The notes under the pieces are model-generated. The model had not been told where the DNA came from. It was given only the letters and a program-made list of their open reading frames with translations, and did no database searches. Made by a program: the position numbers and the translations under genes. Positions 32,833 to 40,797 of a DNA stretch of 64,000 bases are shown here, in pieces. Within the stretch, counting starts at the first letter, position 1. Each line of letters begins with the position of its first letter. Source of the DNA: Thalassotalea euphylliae (lineage in GTDB: Bacteria; Pseudomonadota; Gammaproteobacteria; Enterobacterales; Alteromonadaceae); the NCBI RefSeq assembly GCF_003390375.1, contig NZ_QUOT01000001.1, positions 62,001 to 126,000 of the forward strand, written 5' to 3'.

Positions 32833-33249
32833 CTATTCGCAAGGGTAGCGCTGCTCCATGATTCGAATAGATTTAGTGACAATGGTTTTGAGCACGTCGA
32901 GGTCAATGTCTGCCAGCTTATTGATATATAAACAAGACTTTCCCAACTTATGTTTACCTAAGCGTTTAAGCTCCTCTGAAAACTCATCAAAGCCCGGCAT
33001 AATATAAACACTGAGTGCTGTTTTACGTGGCGAAAAGCCAGTTATCGGCCATGCTCCGCCGCCACTGGTATTTTGATAGGTATACTTGCCAAAGCCGACA
33101 ATACTATTGCCCCACATTTTGGCATGTTTGCCCGTCATTTTTGTCATCAGTTCAAGTAGTGCTAAGCCATCGGTAACTTTTTGAGGGTGTCCAACACTTT
33201 CTATAAAGGTTTTAACATCCGCATCATTTTCTTGCGTTTTTAATACCAT
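32833..33249 (-). CDS. DUF1801-domain protein
   Basis: 138 residues with the DUF1801 pattern: an N-terminal helix pair, GNSIVGFGKYTYQNTSGGGAWPITGFSPRKTALSVYIMPG, and a C-terminal KLGKSCLYINKLADIDLDVL. These small alpha/beta proteins (YdhG-like) have no established function. The ATG at 33249 has AAGGA upstream. It is downstream of the VOC gene at 33303 on the same strand and may be cotranscribed. Confidence 0.85.
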   Translation of the reverse strand: MVLKTQENDADVKTFIESVGHPQKVTDGLALLELMTKMTGKHAKMWGNSIVGFGKYTYQNTSGGGAWPITGFSPRKTALSVYIMPGFDEFSEELKRLGKHKLGKSCLYINKLADIDLDVLKTIVTKSIRIMEQRYPCE

Positions 33250-33302
33250 TTATCCTTCCTTGTTATTTCTAATATTGCTGCCTTTATTGCTACAAGTAAT
33301 AG

Positions 33303-33731
33303 CTATAAATTTTCCTGTTTGGCGCCGGGGCCGAGTGGCTGACCATAACTAAATTCAACAAAATTGCCATCGGGGTCTTTAATACCGCAATAGTAACCAA
33401 CAGGGTAGGGTTCTTGTTTGCACGGCCACACTAAAATACCTTCGCAACTGGCTTGTTCGGCAATGTTATCGACTTCTGTTTTACTAGCTAGGGCAAAACC
33501 TAAGTGAGAAAAATCATTTTCCTGTTGGGCTTTTTCTGGTCCACCGGGCAGCACCACAATAATAAACTCATTAGCCTTGCTTGGCTCTGCTAACCAAACA
33601 ATGCGCTTGCCGTCTGGCCCATGTGGTCGACGATCACGGACTATGCTAAGTCCAGCGTAGCGCTGATAAAAATCAATACAGGCTTCTAAGTTTGCCACAT
33701 GCAAGGCGATATGGGTTAGACTGGCGTTCAT
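33303..33731 (-). CDS. VOC-family (glyoxalase/bleomycin-resistance type) protein
   Basis: 142 residues with a paired beta-alpha-beta-beta-beta fold: HIALHVANLEACIDFYQRYAGLSIVRD, then HLGFALASKTEVDNI and GIKDPDGNFVEFSYGQPLGP. Metal-binding residues His7 and Glu near the C-terminus are consistent with a metal-dependent lyase or dioxygenase. Exact substrate unknown. Confidence 0.88.
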   Translation of the reverse strand: MNASLTHIALHVANLEACIDFYQRYAGLSIVRDRRPHGPDGKRIVWLAEPSKANEFIIVVLPGGPEKAQQENDFSHLGFALASKTEVDNIAEQASCEGILVWPCKQEPYPVGYYCGIKDPDGNFVEFSYGQPLGPGAKQENL

Positions 33732-33800
33732 AGCAGCTCCGAAACCATAATTAACGGCACTAATTTAGTGTATTTGAATTGATATTAAGTATAGAAACGA

Positions 33801-34067
33801 ATGCCTGATAACCTGAACTATACCTTTAAAATACTTGCTCGAGACTGGCATAAAAGGCGCGCCCCCAATCTGAAAACGGTTGAACCAGTGACGGTTGATA
33901 TTCCCAATTTTAAGCAAGAGCACAATCATATGTGCACTATGATTGTTACCTACAGTGATAATTCCACCAAAGAGCTAATCGCACGAGTGATACATAATCA
34001 ACTGGCCAAGCGGTGGACGGTTGATGGTATGGAGCTAGCAGTCGAAGTGGTTATCAATGAAGTGTAA
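33801..34067 (+). CDS. Small hypothetical protein
   Basis: 88 residues, not recognised. It has no signal peptide and mixed alpha/beta composition (VTYSDNSTKELIARVIHNQLAKRWTVDGMELAVEVVI). No clear Shine-Dalgarno site precedes the ATG, and length is modest, so it could be spurious, but the codon choice and amino-acid balance look coding. It stands alone between divergent VOC and downstream DUF1496-like genes. Confidence 0.5.
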   Translation: MPDNLNYTFKILARDWHKRRAPNLKTVEPVTVDIPNFKQEHNHMCTMIVTYSDNSTKELIARVIHNQLAKRWTVDGMELAVEVVINEV

Positions 34068-34159
34068 ATCACACTGGAAAAATAATGACTGATTGCTATC
34101 TAAGCGCAAAGCTATCTACAATAGCAAACTGATTGATTATCAAACTGTTAAGGACGACT

Positions 34160-34672
34160 GTGTTGAATTTGTTAAATTGTGACTTTAAAAGCCGTTTGAG
34201 TTACTACCTTTCTGTTTTTTCTACCCGCTCAATTATTAACTTTTGCTTTGGCAATTCAAAAGCAGTGCTATTCGCTATATGGGTTAGTAGTTATTGTAAT
34301 ACCTCATTGGCAACAGACTTTGTTGAGGCAAAAGACGGCGTAAATTTAACGGATAATAACTTTCCTTGGCACTTAGTGATGGATCGCGGCAAAATTCTCG
34401 GCTGCATTTATGATAATAAACACTACTCACTTGGCTCCATTTTAGTACTTGAATCCTTGCCTAGAAAGTGTGGGCAAGCCTCCGATCGCAATGGTGTTTG
34501 GCAACAGTTGTCTGAATCTGAACTAGCACTGTTTAAGCAGAATATAGAGTCTCAACAACAACTTGAGCGTGAATCCACCTATATTGGCGCAGAGCCAATA
34601 AATCGCGAAGAGGCACGATTAATTCGTTATTTGCGCCGAGTCAAAGAGTTCGCTGAAAAGTCGCAAGAGTAG
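34160..34672 (+). CDS. DUF1496-like exported protein
   Basis: About 170 residues from a GTG at 34160 preceded by AAGGA at five bases; an earlier TTG at 34133 lacks such a site. A hydrophobic segment (AVLFAIWVSSYCNTSLA) ending near residue 52 looks like a signal peptide preceded by an unusually long n-region. The mature part has ILGCIYDNKHYSLGSILVLESLPRKC, which resembles the DUF1496 (YnjH-like) domain with its two conserved Cys, followed by a charged C-terminal helix. Function unknown. Confidence 0.6.
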   Translation: MLNLLNCDFKSRLSYYLSVFSTRSIINFCFGNSKAVLFAIWVSSYCNTSLATDFVEAKDGVNLTDNNFPWHLVMDRGKILGCIYDNKHYSLGSILVLESLPRKCGQASDRNGVWQQLSESELALFKQNIESQQQLERESTYIGAEPINREEARLIRYLRRVKEFAEKSQE

Positions 34673-34711
34673 TTACGCACTTTTAATTATTCGAATTGCT
34701 ACCGGAGCGCT

Positions 34712-35410
34712 TTAGGAAAGCGACAACGTTTGGCTTTGCTGTTCAAGCCATTTAGCTAAATTTTTAGCATCCAGAATATGTACAGTGTGATAACCGGGCT
34801 TAATAAAGCCTAACTTGGTTAATTGCTTAAGGCTTTTGGAGACAGATATTCGACTGACACCCAGCTGTGCGGCAATTTGCTCTTGGGATACCGCAACGTA
34901 ACTGGTGTTATTAGTTTCGTTGGCCATAATCAGTAATAATTTAGCCAACCTTGCTGCTAGCGGTAAGCGTTTAAGATCGTCAATTGCTTCTAAACTTTGA
35001 TGTAGTCGCGTTGACAACGACACCAGCAAATCATAAGCAATGGTGGGGGATTGTAGTAATACCTTATTGAGCTTTTCCGAGGAAATATAACCTAGCTCTG
35101 TTTCGCCTACAGCCTCTGCCGTATGGGTTCGAGGTAGATTCGCAAAAACAACAAACTCGCCAAAGCTTTCCCCAGGGAACAGTAGTTTGCTCAGAAAATA
35201 TCGCCCATCTCGACCATAGTTCCCCATTTTTACTGCCCCAGAAAGTATGATGCTCAGTCCATCTCCGCTTTCACCACGTTGATGAACCACTTCGCCATCA
35301 CTAAAGCACTGTCGTAATTGCACTGACGCAAGCTGATTTAAGGTACGCTCAGGCAGGGAGCCCATCATGAGCTGCTCATCAGGCCTGCTTCTAGCTTTAA
35401 GGTTCGTCAT
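34712..35410 (-). CDS. Crp/Fnr-family transcriptional regulator
   Basis: 232 residues: cyclic-nucleotide-binding-type beta roll (EVVHQRGESGDGLSIILSGAVKMG, LLFPGESFGEF) and a winged helix with VSQEQIAAQLGVSRISVSKSLKQL. No Fnr-type iron-sulfur cysteines are seen. It is divergent from the alkyl-sulfatase gene across 106 bases containing a 28-bp palindrome with one mismatched pair, so it is probably the local regulator of that gene. The ligand is unknown. Confidence 0.9.
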   Translation of the reverse strand: MTNLKARSRPDEQLMMGSLPERTLNQLASVQLRQCFSDGEVVHQRGESGDGLSIILSGAVKMGNYGRDGRYFLSKLLFPGESFGEFVVFANLPRTHTAEAVGETELGYISSEKLNKVLLQSPTIAYDLLVSLSTRLHQSLEAIDDLKRLPLAARLAKLLLIMANETNNTSYVAVSQEQIAAQLGVSRISVSKSLKQLTKLGFIKPGYHTVHILDAKNLAKWLEQQSQTLSLS

Positions 35411-35422
35411 TTGATCACGTTA

Positions 35423-35450
35423 TATAAATGTAAACTAGTTAACATTTATA
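35423..35450. promoter_or_regulatory. 28-bp near-perfect palindrome between a Crp-type regulator and the alkyl-sulfatase
   Basis: Outer arms TATAAATGT (35423-35431) and ACATTTATA (35442-35450) are exact complements, and 13 of 14 pairs match overall; the core contains TGTAAACTAGTTAACA. This is the size and symmetry expected for a Crp/Fnr-family dimer site and lies where it could control both divergent genes. Confidence 0.7.
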
Positions 35451-35516
35451 AGTCAGTATGCCTGCTATAACAAGTCACATATCTTGGATTACCTGCAAAA
35501 TTTACTAGGAATAAGC

Positions 35517-37541
35517 ATGATAAAGCGAAAGGCACTTGAATTTATCCCAAATTGGCGAGCTGTTGAGGCAATGCCCTCAATGTGTAAAACATTATTGCTT
35601 TCAACACTATTACTTGCGTCACTAGCGAGTGGCTGCGATAGCTCTGGCAATGACGAGCAAGCTGCAAGCTCGTATACTCAAGAGCATAACGATGCAGTGC
35701 TTGATAGTTTGCCTTTTGACGATGTGACTGATTTTAAGCAAGCAGAACGTGGTTTAATTGCCCGAGATCCGCAGTTAATGATTAAAAGCGACAGTGGTGA
35801 AGTGCTTTGGCAAACAAGCGACTATGATTTTGTACATGGTGAAGCGCCAGATTCAGTTAATCCTAGTTTATGGCGGCAGGCCAAACTTAACGGTATGCAT
35901 GGACTCTATAAAGTCACGGAAGGGATTTACCAAATTCGCGGCTATGATATTGCCAATATGTCGCTGATCAAAGGGCATACTGGTTGGATTATTGTTGACC
36001 CGTTAACCGCCTTTGAGTCTGCACAAGCGGCGATGGCAATGGCGCAAAAACACCTTGGTGAGGTAAAAGTCACGGGCTTAATTCTTACCCATAGCCATAT
36101 TGATCACTTTGGCGGTGCACTGGCAATTATCAATCCGGAACAACAGCCAAACGTTCCTGTGATCGCGCCTAAACATTTTATGGCGGAAGCGACATCAGAG
36201 AATATTCTTGCTGGTGTTACCATGGCGCGTCGTGCGGGTTATATGTATGGTCGTAACTTAGCGAAAAGTGTAACGGGTAAAGTCGATTCTGGCCTAGGTA
36301 AAGGCTCTGTATTTGGGCGCATGGGCGTGGTTCCGCCGAATCAGTTAATCGACCAAACTGGGCAAACATTAACGATTGATGGGGTTGAATTTCAATTTCA
36401 ATACACGCCAAACTCGGAAGCGCCCGCAGAGCTAACGTTCTACTTACCTCAGCACAAAGCCTTTGCTGGCGCAGAATTAGTCTCTCGTCATATGCATAAC
36501 CTTTATACCTTGCGTGGTGCGAAAGTTCGAGATGCGCTTTCTTGGAGTAATCATATTGAAGACGCGCGCAGGTTGTTTGGTCATGCGGAAGTGTATTTTG
36601 GCAGCCATCATTGGCCAATTTGGGGCAGTGAGGCAATCGACCAATTTTTGCGTGGTCAGCGAGATATTTACAAGTTTATTCACGATCAAACGCTGCGCTT
36701 TAGTTATAAAGGTTTTACCCCTAGTGAAATTGCCGAAGAATTAGCATTGCCACCATCGCTTGCGCAATCGTTTTCCAACCGAGGTTACTACGGCACGGTT
36801 AGCCATAATGCGAAAGCTGTCTATCAAGCTTACTACGGATGGTACGATGGCAACCCTGCCAACCTAAATCCGCTGCCACCCAAAGCAAGTGCACAAAAAT
36901 ATATTGCGGCGATGGGGGGCGAGGAAGCTGTGCTCAAATTAAGTCAAACAGCGATAGACAATGGCGAGTATCGCTGGGCTGCAGAGTTGCTTAATCACTT
37001 GGTGTTTGATCAAGGCAGTGCTGAGGCAAAAACAATGTTAGCACAAGCTTATCGTCAGTTGGCATATCAAGCAGAATCAGCACCTTGGCGTGACTCTTAT
37101 TTAAGTGCCGCACAGGAGCTTACTCAAGGTAAAAGCACAAATATTATCAGTTTATCCATGATGCGAGACCTGCTTGAACATGCACCTGTGCCAAGATTTT
37201 TTGATGCGATGGCGGCGACATTAAATGCTGAAGATGCGCGGGGTGAAGTACTAAGCTTTGTTTTCGAACTAACCGATCGCAACGAAAAGCATGTGCTATG
37301 GCTTGAAAATTCGGTATTGCATCATCGCCCTTATGATGGGCAAGAGGCGCTAGAATTCGAGGTAAACGCGCAAATTAGCATTAGTCATTCGCTGTTTATG
37401 GACATTGTCTTGGGCGAAGCTAGCTTGTTAGGTTTAGCGGGGTCAGACGAATTGGCAATTAAAGGCAGTACCATAGATTTAGTGGGCTTTTTAGCTATGC
37501 TCGACAAGCAAAAAGACGCCTTTGATATTGTTGAGCCATAA
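35517..37541 (+). CDS. Alkyl/aryl-sulfatase (metallo-beta-lactamase fold, SdsA/BDS1 type), lipoprotein
   Basis: 674 residues from the ATG at 35517 (AGGA seven bases upstream; a TTG at 35484 is rejected). The signal sequence ends in a lipobox, SLASGC, so the enzyme is probably outer-membrane or periplasmic. The zinc motif THSHIDHFGGAL lies near residue 191, with further ligands in GAELVSRHMHN and GSHHWPIWG. A dimerisation region and a C-terminal SCP2-like domain complete the SdsA1 architecture. It hydrolyses primary or secondary alkyl sulfates such as detergents or algal sulfate esters. Confidence 0.92.
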   Translation: MIKRKALEFIPNWRAVEAMPSMCKTLLLSTLLLASLASGCDSSGNDEQAASSYTQEHNDAVLDSLPFDDVTDFKQAERGLIARDPQLMIKSDSGEVLWQTSDYDFVHGEAPDSVNPSLWRQAKLNGMHGLYKVTEGIYQIRGYDIANMSLIKGHTGWIIVDPLTAFESAQAAMAMAQKHLGEVKVTGLILTHSHIDHFGGALAIINPEQQPNVPVIAPKHFMAEATSENILAGVTMARRAGYMYGRNLAKSVTGKVDSGLGKGSVFGRMGVVPPNQLIDQTGQTLTIDGVEFQFQYTPNSEAPAELTFYLPQHKAFAGAELVSRHMHNLYTLRGAKVRDALSWSNHIEDARRLFGHAEVYFGSHHWPIWGSEAIDQFLRGQRDIYKFIHDQTLRFSYKGFTPSEIAEELALPPSLAQSFSNRGYYGTVSHNAKAVYQAYYGWYDGNPANLNPLPPKASAQKYIAAMGGEEAVLKLSQTAIDNGEYRWAAELLNHLVFDQGSAEAKTMLAQAYRQLAYQAESAPWRDSYLSAAQELTQGKSTNIISLSMMRDLLEHAPVPRFFDAMAATLNAEDARGEVLSFVFELTDRNEKHVLWLENSVLHHRPYDGQEALEFEVNAQISISHSLFMDIVLGEASLLGLAGSDELAIKGSTIDLVGFLAMLDKQKDAFDIVEP

Positions 37542-37647
37542 CGGTTCTACGTTGCCAGCACTAGGCTGCTGGTTCTATGCTAATGGTGAAACCTTTATTT
37601 AACCATTAACCCAGCATTTCAATAACACTTGGTTAGTTAATGCTTAT

Positions 37648-37681
37648 AAATTAGAGCTGATAATTTCAGCTCTAATTTTTT
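37648..37681 (+). terminator. Intrinsic terminator of the alkyl-sulfatase gene
   Basis: 13-bp perfect stem AAATTAGAGCTGA (37648-37660) / TCAGCTCTAATTT (37666-37678) with a 5-base loop and T-run, about 110 bases past the stop. Confidence 0.88.
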
Positions 37682-37926
37682 AGTTAGCCAAAGCCTTTTA
37701 ATACATACCCCTTTCAATACAAATGCCTTCCCATCTCAGGCTAATTTTCGCTTTTACATCTTATCTCTGTATTTTTTATATGGAAATAAGTATGTTATCG
37801 CGTCATTTGGCTTTAAGCTGTTTGCCCCTAAAAAATAGCGCGAATAAACTTGGTAAAGCGCAATTTCGGTCAAGAATTACTTGCCAGCGAGATTTAGTAT
37901 GTCAGCGTTAAAGAGAGAAAAGTACT

Positions 37927-38793
37927 ATGTCTAACCATCAACATCGTTTTATTGAAGTCGTGCGCTATATCGAAGCAAATCTTGATACCGATATCAATAT
38001 CGATAAGCTTTGCCATTTGGTACATCTGTCGAAATTTCACTTTCATCGACAGTGTTCTGCGTATTTTGGCATGTCGGTGATATCGCTTGCTCGGCTATTG
38101 CGATTAAAACGAGCCGCTTATCAATTGGCTTATCGCGATGAAAAGAATGTGTTAGATGTTGCGTTGGCGAATGGCTATGAGAGTCATGAAGCATTTTCTC
38201 GGGCGTTCAAAAAGCACTTTGATATGCGCCCGTCCCAGTTTAGGAAAACGCCTAATTGGGATCTTTGGCAAACTCAATATGAACCTATATTAACGCTGAG
38301 GAATAAAATCGTGAAAAAACAACAAGCATTTCAAGTAGATATCGTCGATTTCCCCAAAACTAAGATTGCTGTCATAGAGCATCGTGGTTCGCCAAATTTA
38401 TTGGGGGCAACTATTCAGCGCTTTATCGAATGGCGAAAGCTTAAAAGACTACCGCCAAGCAAGAGTAAAACTTTTAATTTAGTTTATGACGACTCACGAA
38501 TTACGCCTCCCGAAGCTTATAGATTTGATGTTTGCTGCCAAGTAGACACTGACATTCAAGCCAATGAACAAGGCGTGGTCGGCAAGGAAATACCTGCTGG
38601 GAAATGCGCGAAAATACGGCATGTAGGATCTGAAGATACGTTAGGAACAGCCATTGATTATCTATACGCTAATTGGTTAGAAGCATCTGAATATGAACTA
38701 CGTGATTTCCCCATTTTTCTTGAGAGAGTGAGTTTTTTTCCAGAAGTTGCTGAGCATGAAATGACGACGGATGTTTATTTGCCGATTCTCTAG
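37927..38793 (+). CDS. AraC-family regulator with GyrI-like effector domain
   Basis: 288 residues: two helix-turn-helices in the N-terminal 105 residues (INIDKLCHLVHLSKFHFHRQCSAYFGMS and VLDVALANGYESHEAFSRAFKKHF), then a GyrI-like/SOUL-type small-molecule-binding domain (residues about 135-288, ending ERVSFFPEVAEHEMTTDVYLPI). This Rob/SoxS-like plus GyrI arrangement is typical of regulators sensing hydrophobic compounds. Target unknown. AGAGAAAAG precedes the ATG. Confidence 0.92.
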   Translation: MSNHQHRFIEVVRYIEANLDTDINIDKLCHLVHLSKFHFHRQCSAYFGMSVISLARLLRLKRAAYQLAYRDEKNVLDVALANGYESHEAFSRAFKKHFDMRPSQFRKTPNWDLWQTQYEPILTLRNKIVKKQQAFQVDIVDFPKTKIAVIEHRGSPNLLGATIQRFIEWRKLKRLPPSKSKTFNLVYDDSRITPPEAYRFDVCCQVDTDIQANEQGVVGKEIPAGKCAKIRHVGSEDTLGTAIDYLYANWLEASEYELRDFPIFLERVSFFPEVAEHEMTTDVYLPIL

Positions 38794-38880
38794 CGTAATG
38801 CTTAGCGTGTTTTCTCGTGTATCACGAAGTAACTGCGCGGATCGCCAAGCGAGAGATAGCTAATTTTGTTAAAAAAGCTC

Positions 38881-38904
38881 AAAATATGACAGAAATATTT
38901 CAAA
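38881..38904 (+). promoter_or_regulatory. 24-bp upstream element, copy 1 (orphan)
   Basis: Identical over 24 bases to 42718-42741, which precedes the TonB-dependent receptor promoter. The core is TATGACAGAAATATTTC. Ten bases after the TTTC comes TTGCTG (38911-38916), the same distance as the -35-like TTTGTG in copy 2. Read on the minus strand, the element has a perfect Pho-box half-site CTGTCAT preceded by a degenerate one (7-4-7 spacing). The regulator is unknown. Confidence 0.7.
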
Positions 38905-38940
38905 AATGTCTTGCTGTCTTTTTTTGTCGTTTAATATTGT

Positions 38941-39040
38941 TGAGCCTTAAATTACTTTGTTTTCATTAGCCTCAATTTACTTTAGGTCAATCATCTCATG
39001 GCCAACTAAAGGCCACTAGATTATGTGGCCTTTAGTTTTT
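38941..39040 (+). ncRNA. Candidate small RNA
   Basis: About 100 bases from the predicted start (after TATTGT at 38935-38940) to a terminator with a perfect 13-bp stem. No open reading frame or Shine-Dalgarno site lies between, and the downstream gene is on the opposite strand, so a plus-strand transcript here would be a stand-alone short RNA. Support is positional only. Confidence 0.35.
39004..39040 (+). terminator. Strong intrinsic terminator, plus strand
   Basis: AACTAAAGGCCAC (39004-39016), 8-base loop, GTGGCCTTTAGTT (39025-39037) and T-run. The nearest upstream plus-strand gene ends 210 bases earlier. Confidence 0.9.
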
Positions 39041-39109
39041 ATGTGCGTTACCAAGTGGAATTACTTTATATAACACAGCTTGATATAACACAGCTTGGCG
39101 GCATGATTA

Positions 39110-40666
39110 TTAAGGGGACTTGTCAGCAGGTGCACGTTGCTCAAGCTTATTAATATGCAGATTGTCTCGGTCGAACACTTGTCCTCTGAGAATAATCTTA
39201 TCGATATCGTCGTAGGCATTAACAGTTTTAAGCGGATTACTGTTTAACAGCAATAGGTTTGCACGTTTGCCTTTTTCAACGGTGCCATAATCCTGCGATA
39301 AATTATACAGGTTGGCATTATTTATCGTCGCAGCCGCCAAAATACCTTTTAAATCAACACCTGCCTTGTGCATATCGGCTAATTCCCAATTGGTTGCTAG
39401 CCCAGGTTGAGAAGCAAAAGTTGGTGCTGGCGGTGTATCAGACCCCAGCAAAATGGTTGCACCATGGTCATATAAATACTTGAGGGCTCGCTGGCCGTTG
39501 ATTTGCTTTGCACTGAATCGCTCGATGATCAGTTCGACAGGTGGCTTGCCCCAGTCTTTGTGCATTTCAACATTAAACCATTGGCCTGCGTTTGATTGAT
39601 ACCAAGCTATTTGCCACGGAGGTAATACGGTTTTGTATTCAGTTTGGTCGATATGGTCTTCAACCATTAGATCGGTCAAGGATCGGATAACATTTAACGT
39701 CGGCTGATAGGCGATATCGTGGTTAAGAATTTTGGTAAGAACACCGCTAACTTTAGGGGGAAGCGCTGCTTCAGTTGATAACTTTTGCTCTTCTAACCAA
39801 TTCCATAGTCCATGTCCCATCACTGAAATCTCGGCGTTTGCCGCAATATCCTGCATATCGGTTGCATTGGCATGTGCCATGGTTGGTAAGTTGAGTGTTT
39901 TTGCGTACTGTGTAAGCTCATTTAATGTCGCTTCACTTACCATTGGTATGTTGTCAGCCAAATCAAAGCCGTTTTCAATATACACTTTTGCACACACAGC
40001 GCCGTCGTTTTTTAATCTTAACAAGCTTTGTTTGGCTTGATGCGCATGAGTTATCGCCTCGGTCGTTTTAGGATCTGTGTCTTGGGCTAGGTAGTATGGA
40101 CGCTCATGATGTAGATGTTTATGAAGAATGCCTTGAGCGTTATAGCCATTAAATACAGGCATAGCACCACAGAAAAATGCATCGGGTGTTAAACCACTTT
40201 CATGAAACCGCTTAATACCGTCTTTAGTATTTGACGGGTCGATAAGTTGCGTAACGCCATAATACAAATAATTAGTACCTTGTCTGGCTAGAAAAGCTGA
40301 TTGCATATGCGCAGCATTGGCATCCGAAAAATCTATCCCCGGCATGGTTTTTAAGTGCACATGGCTATCGGTTAACCCCGGGATAAGGTATTGATCACTA
40401 CCATCAATCACTAATTTTGCTTTTGGCGGCTTTGTTAAACTACCTATTTGGCTAATGCGATTTCCTTCAATTGCAACCCAATGATTGGCTTTGACACTTA
40501 TTTGATGCTTATCAATAGGTGAAATTATTGTTGTACCTTCAATTACCAAATCAACGTCAGGCAAACTGGCTGAGCTTATATGAGTTGAAGCAGCGCTAAC
40601 TGAGCTAGAAAAAGCTGAGCAATAAAAACACGCTAATAATCCATAGCCTAAAACTTGTTTTTTCAT
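39110..40666 (-). CDS. Exported amidohydrolase-family metal-dependent hydrolase
   Basis: 518 residues; signal peptide (cleavage near SVSAAS). The TIM-barrel amidohydrolase ligands are visible: DSHVHLK (HxH), AKVYIENG (probable carboxylated Lys), TMAHANAT, VMGHGLWNW and GSDTPPAP. These resemble imidazolonepropionase/prolidase-like exported enzymes that cleave N-acyl or dipeptide bonds. It adjoins a TonB receptor and a CadC-like regulator, suggesting periplasmic processing of an imported substrate. Start has AGGAG upstream. Confidence 0.88.
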   Translation of the reverse strand: MKKQVLGYGLLACFYCSAFSSSVSAASTHISSASLPDVDLVIEGTTIISPIDKHQISVKANHWVAIEGNRISQIGSLTKPPKAKLVIDGSDQYLIPGLTDSHVHLKTMPGIDFSDANAAHMQSAFLARQGTNYLYYGVTQLIDPSNTKDGIKRFHESGLTPDAFFCGAMPVFNGYNAQGILHKHLHHERPYYLAQDTDPKTTEAITHAHQAKQSLLRLKNDGAVCAKVYIENGFDLADNIPMVSEATLNELTQYAKTLNLPTMAHANATDMQDIAANAEISVMGHGLWNWLEEQKLSTEAALPPKVSGVLTKILNHDIAYQPTLNVIRSLTDLMVEDHIDQTEYKTVLPPWQIAWYQSNAGQWFNVEMHKDWGKPPVELIIERFSAKQINGQRALKYLYDHGATILLGSDTPPAPTFASQPGLATNWELADMHKAGVDLKGILAAATINNANLYNLSQDYGTVEKGKRANLLLLNSNPLKTVNAYDDIDKIILRGQVFDRDNLHINKLEQRAPADKSP

Positions 40667-40797
40667 GAAATTCTCCTGTTAAAGGCATGACCTTAATAAA
40701 GGAGAGAATTCTGTATCTAAGTTATCTATAATAATTGTCTAAAATTTTTCTAAAATAATTAAAAAACAATACTATTCAGTTGCTTAAGTGGTCATCA

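Larger units (their letters stand above)
38794..39109. other. 316-base intergenic region between convergent genes, with promoter element and terminator
   Basis: No open reading frame is convincing. It nevertheless holds a promoter-like module (38881-38940) and a strong terminator (39004-39040) on the plus strand, described separately as a candidate small RNA locus. Confidence 0.6.

Noticed and set aside
37723..37911. 62-codon frame before the AraC gene
   Set aside because: Weak start and composition; it ends just ahead of the AraC ribosome binding site and has no recognisable motif.
38881..38904. Canonical Pho box
   Set aside because: Only one half-site is perfect and it faces away from the promoters, so PhoB control is not claimed.
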